Origin: Nitratireductor aestuarii | GTDB taxonomy: Bacteria; Pseudomonadota; Alphaproteobacteria; Rhizobiales; Rhizobiaceae | Direction: 5' to 3' | DNA: 64,000 nt | Assembly (NCBI RefSeq): GCF_014641695.1 | Contig: NZ_BMIF01000006.1 | Span: forward strand, 1-64,000 | Shown: positions 61,357-64,000 of the stretch, piece after piece | How the letters are laid out: the number at the start of each line of letters is the position of its first letter | How positions within the stretch are numbered: the stretch's first letter is position 1 | Notes under the pieces: generated by a model | The model's database searches: none | Told to the model about the DNA's origin: nothing | The model's input: only the letters and a program-made list of their open reading frames with translations | Made by a program: the position numbers and the translations under genes

Positions 61357-61812
61357 CTAAGCTCGTCCGAAGGTGGCGTCCCGGAGCCGGAGCTGGCTCA
61401 CGAATCCGGTGTCAGGATCTGTCCAGGAGCCCTTTTCCAACGTTCCCTTCACCACGATCAGTTCGTTGGGATCGGTGAAGGTCTGCCTGCTCTTCAGATA
61501 GACGACCATGATGTTATCCGGCCAGTCGGCATCCGATGAGCAGAAGGGACAAAGAGCCATGGGGATCTGCGTCAGCACGAAGAAGTTCGATTCCGCCTTC
61601 AGCGGCGGCGCCATGAACCCTTCGATTCTTGCAGTCTTGCCCTCGAGCGTCTTCACCTTGTCGGAGAACTGCAGGCCCAATGCGCTGAAGGAAGCATAGA
61701 GCTCTTCAAATGTCAGCGTCGCATCGGCCGCCATAACCTCACGTGTGTGGAACAGAGAAAGAGCGGAAGCAACACCGATCAGACAAGACCGGCGAGTGAG
61801 AGAATGTGCCAT
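61357..61812 (-). CDS. DUF3299-like exported protein
   Basis: A 151-residue protein with a twin-arginine-like signal (LTRRSCLIGVASALS, cleavage near VMAAD). A conserved-looking core has CPFC (88-91) followed by DADWPDNIMVVYL, then VKGTLEKGSW; this matches the small DUF3299-type partner of Zrg-like ABC operons. The two Cys could bind metal. The start is the ATG of MAHSLTRR, not one 18 codons earlier. It is the first gene of the ABC operon, 64 bases after phoA on the same strand. Confidence 0.68.
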   Translation of the reverse strand: MAHSLTRRSCLIGVASALSLFHTREVMAADATLTFEELYASFSALGLQFSDKVKTLEGKTARIEGFMAPPLKAESNFFVLTQIPMALCPFCSSDADWPDNIMVVYLKSRQTFTDPNELIVVKGTLEKGSWTDPDTGFVSQLRLRDATFGRA

Positions 61813-61875
61813 GTGCTTGGTTCCATCAGTTTTGCAATGGCTGGCCGGACAGACCCGACCAGCCACGCAAGCGTG

Positions 61876-63630
61876 CTACTTCTGGGACGTTCCCAAAGCG
61901 AAGACGTCAGCAATGACCTTGTAGACGTCGGACTGTTCCATGTAGCCGCGGAACGCATCAGCTCCAGGGCCTGAAGCCTGAAGAACGATGTCATCAACCG
62001 CATGGACGCCCGTATCATTCGTCTTCGGCAAGTTGCCTACACGCAGAACTGCGCCGGGCACATCCTTGTAGGCTTCGTTGGCAACATACTGGCCGTCAGC
62101 ATTCTGGATTGCCGGCACGAACGGGCCGTCCATCTTCGGGCCCCAGGTCTCGTAGTAGTCCGGGAAGTTATTGGCGAAGAGGGCGAGACGCTTGGTGACA
62201 TCGATGCGGTCCGGGAAGCCGTCGCCATCCTCGTCGCTGTAGTTGGGGAAGCCCGCATCTTCATAGACACCGAGCTTTTCGCGCATGTCCTCGGCTTCAA
62301 CCGTATCATCGATCGTGCCGACGAGGGATACGCCGTGAGTGTGATCGCCGGTGACGATGATAAGCGTATCCGGGTTCTTGGCCGCGAAGTCCTGAGCGAG
62401 CGCCACAACCTTGTCCATCTCGATGGTCTCGACGACGGCCCTATCCCAATCGAGAGGATGGGACATCTTGTCGATGTTGGCGCTCTCGATCATCAGGAAG
62501 AAGCCATTTTCGTTCTTCGACAGCTGATCCAGGGCGATCTGCGCCATATCCACCAATCCTGGCTGGTCGGAGAACTTGTCGACCGTGCCCTTCTTCAGCT
62601 GGTTGCGATCGAGCCAGGTGTCCATGTTGCCCGTGTGGAACAGTCCAAGCAGCTTGCCCGAATTATTCTCGTAAGCAGCCTCGAGCTCTTCAGCCGTCGT
62701 TGCCAGGGCATATCCTGCATCCCGGAACAACTGAACATAGTCCTTGTCGTCCTTGCGCTTTGAGCCGGGAACATCAGACTTGAGAAAGTATGCTGAACCA
62801 CCACCCAACAGGACTTCGGGCTGGTTGTCATAGAGCATGCCAACGATTTCGGCCTTGTCACCGCGCCGGCGCGTATGGGCGACGACGGCTGCAGGTGTGG
62901 CGTCCTGGAGTTCGGAGGTGGCGACAATTCCAATGGACTTGCTCGTCTGGCGACGCAGGGCTTCTGCCAGCGTTTCCACCTTGGGATCATCGAAGCTGTC
63001 CGGAGTGCGATCGGCATAAACGCCAAGGGCATTCACCCGGCTCTTGTGCCCGGTCATATAGGCCGACATCGTGTTGGCGGAATCCGTCGCGATGGAATGC
63101 GTGGAGGATGTGCCGATGAAAGCCATCCTCTCCATATCATCCATTGCAAGGCGGCCATTAGCCTTTCCGGCGGTCATGCCCTTGGACATGATCCTCGCGG
63201 CTGTCCGATGCGCGATCGAGAGACCATCACCCACGATGAAGATGACGTTCTTTGCCTTGGCGACATCCGGGGTGCCATAGACCTCCCATTGCACAGACTT
63301 TCGCTCTTCTCCGGCGACGACATCAACCGCATATTTTCCCGGAGCAGCCAGTGCGAGATCGCGGAGAATGAGGGCAGAACCCAGGGAAACACCGTCCTTG
63401 CCCTTCTCGTCTTCAACAAATTCTGCCGCGTTGCCGAATACCTCTTCATAGGGCTTCCCATTTACCCGCACCGTGACAGCTTCGGGGGCATAAACCGCAT
63501 CCAGCTCGACCTTGAAGTCGACTTTCGAGCCGGCAAGGATGGTTGCACCATCAAGCGGGTAGATTTCTGCTGCGTGACTGGCCCCGGCAAGGATGGTGCT
63601 GAGGGCTAGGAAGGAAAGAAGTTTGCGCAT
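61876..63630 (-). CDS. phoA: Alkaline phosphatase, secreted, with EF-hand-like loop
   Basis: A 584-residue secreted phosphomonoesterase: signal peptide cleaved after ASHA, then a beta-rich N-terminal domain, and the catalytic domain from about 125. Asp135 (VGDGLS) and the nucleophile Ser184 in ATDSANTMSAYMTG, IESANIDKMSH, VTGDHTHG and HAVDDI supply the two-metal site. DEDGDGFPDRID at 466-477 is an EF-hand-like Ca2+ loop inserted in the catalytic domain. A Pho box lies upstream, so PhoB control under phosphate starvation is expected. Confidence 0.9.
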   Translation of the reverse strand: MRKLLSFLALSTILAGASHAAEIYPLDGATILAGSKVDFKVELDAVYAPEAVTVRVNGKPYEEVFGNAAEFVEDEKGKDGVSLGSALILRDLALAAPGKYAVDVVAGEERKSVQWEVYGTPDVAKAKNVIFIVGDGLSIAHRTAARIMSKGMTAGKANGRLAMDDMERMAFIGTSSTHSIATDSANTMSAYMTGHKSRVNALGVYADRTPDSFDDPKVETLAEALRRQTSKSIGIVATSELQDATPAAVVAHTRRRGDKAEIVGMLYDNQPEVLLGGGSAYFLKSDVPGSKRKDDKDYVQLFRDAGYALATTAEELEAAYENNSGKLLGLFHTGNMDTWLDRNQLKKGTVDKFSDQPGLVDMAQIALDQLSKNENGFFLMIESANIDKMSHPLDWDRAVVETIEMDKVVALAQDFAAKNPDTLIIVTGDHTHGVSLVGTIDDTVEAEDMREKLGVYEDAGFPNYSDEDGDGFPDRIDVTKRLALFANNFPDYYETWGPKMDGPFVPAIQNADGQYVANEAYKDVPGAVLRVGNLPKTNDTGVHAVDDIVLQASGPGADAFRGYMEQSDVYKVIADVFALGTSQK

Positions 63631-63825
63631 TTCTGCTCCGTTGGCGTTTGCCTGAAAATTTCCGACGGAGGTCCATTAGCGCTTGCAGATAACAGTTCAG
63701 CGACAGGATTATGACAGTTTCATGCAACCTTTTTCCGGAGCGTGTCATGGAATTGAAAAGGAACTTTGATCGTCCTGTCATGGAGCATCGCTAGGTCTCC
63801 CCGTGCAAACTTCACGGAGCATTCC
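63631..63825. promoter_or_regulatory. Divergent phoA / phytase-like promoter region
   Basis: 195 bases between divergent starts. A full Pho box serves phoA; a CTGTCAT half-site at 63775-63781 and GTGTCAT at 63742-63748 may serve the plus-strand gene. Confidence 0.6.
63700..63717 (-). promoter_or_regulatory. Pho box (PhoB operator) upstream of phoA
   Basis: On the minus strand CTGTCAT-AATC-CTGTCGC, two 7-base direct repeats spaced 11 bases start to start, the PhoB recognition pattern. It lies about 70 bases upstream of the phoA start. Confidence 0.85.
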
Positions 63826-64000
63826 ATGCGTTTTACATTGAGCCTGCTGGCAGCCTGCACACTGCTTTCCACCCCGGTCCTTGCTCAGACTGTTTTCCCT
63901 GCGACGCTTGCGGGACATGCGTTCCTGCCCGCCATGACGATGGTGGCTCCTCCCGCGGATGCGCCGCATGACCTGTTGGTTTCCGGCAAGTTCACGGGGG
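63826..64000 (+). CDS. Secreted esterase-like phytase-family protein (5' part, cut by window end)
   Basis: Only 58 codons are in the window. A signal peptide (LSLLAACTLLSTPVLAQ) is followed by VFPATLAGHAFLPAMTM and ADAPHDLLVSGKF, an opening I recognise from the esterase-like activity of phytase family. The start is the ATG preceded by ACGGAGC. Divergent from phoA with Pho half-sites between them, it is probably another phosphate-starvation phosphoesterase. The assignment rests on the N-terminus alone. Confidence 0.65.
   Translation, partial: MRFTLSLLAACTLLSTPVLAQTVFPATLAGHAFLPAMTMVAPPADAPHDLLVSGKFTG

Noticed and set aside
1-64000. CRISPR arrays, insertion sequences, tRNA genes, prophage
   Set aside because: No regularly spaced repeats, transposase motifs, cloverleaf-like sequences or phage structural genes were noticed on reading.

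Overview
This is a gene-dense, GC-rich (roughly 60% by eye) chromosomal or megaplasmid segment from a proteobacterium. The style of the thiamine genes, the XoxF/ExaF-type PQQ dehydrogenase with a XoxJ-like partner, the DUF35/thiolase and TctC-linked CoA catabolism and the many overlapping start/stop codons suggest an alphaproteobacterium, probably Hyphomicrobiales. That placement is an inference from gene content, not a database result. No rRNA, tRNA, CRISPR array or insertion sequence was seen.

Layout. (1) 28-4363, minus strand: a periplasmic alcohol-oxidation chain. It holds a PQQ dehydrogenase carrying the extra Asp of lanthanide-dependent enzymes, a XoxJ-like binding protein, a lipoprotein cytochrome c and a caa3-type cytochrome oxidase subunit II. 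The dehydrogenase is split from its signal peptide by an apparent one-base deletion. (2) 4532-4914: two tiny hydrophilic ORFs. (3) 5087-14072, minus: a predicted 2-furoate operon (molybdenum furoyl-CoA dehydrogenase, furoyl-CoA synthetase, 2-oxoglutaroyl-CoA hydrolase, BenE-type importer) behind an AraC regulator. (4) 14097-20642: two divergent transcription units, each led by a TPP riboswitch: thiXY (minus) and thiDOSGEF (plus). (5) 20793-24080: class D beta-lactamase, a hipA-hipB toxin-antitoxin pair between near-identical direct repeats, and a VOC protein.

(6) 24290-57415: about 33 kb of CoA-thioester catabolism. A plus-strand operon encodes DUF35, an Ltp2-like thiolase-fold protein, an SDR, a MaoC hydratase, an acyl-CoA dehydrogenase pair and an NDP-forming acyl-CoA synthetase. 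A minus-strand set encodes acyl-CoA dehydrogenase, enoyl-CoA hydratase, class III CoA-transferase, a second thiolase/DUF35 pair and TctBA, followed by an odd iron-ADH-fold protein. Two paralogous TctC plus ThDP-enzyme modules, a RraA-like aldolase, a further acyl-CoA dehydrogenase/acyl-CoA synthetase/CoA-transferase operon, an MmgE/PrpD protein, a hydrolase and a D-2-hydroxyacid dehydrogenase complete it, with IclR and LysR regulators. Together they look like import, CoA activation, beta-oxidation and aldol/lyase cleavage of one or more unusual carboxylic acids. The substrate cannot be read from sequence; this is the best candidate for an undescribed system.

(7) 57687-59408: pdxA-like gene beside truncated remnants of its usual partners, a DUF1537 kinase and a GntR regulator. 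(8) 59435-61812: a Zrg-like ABC system with a His/Asp-rich loop. (9) 61876-64000: alkaline phosphatase behind a Pho box, divergent from a secreted phytase/esterase-like gene cut by the window end.
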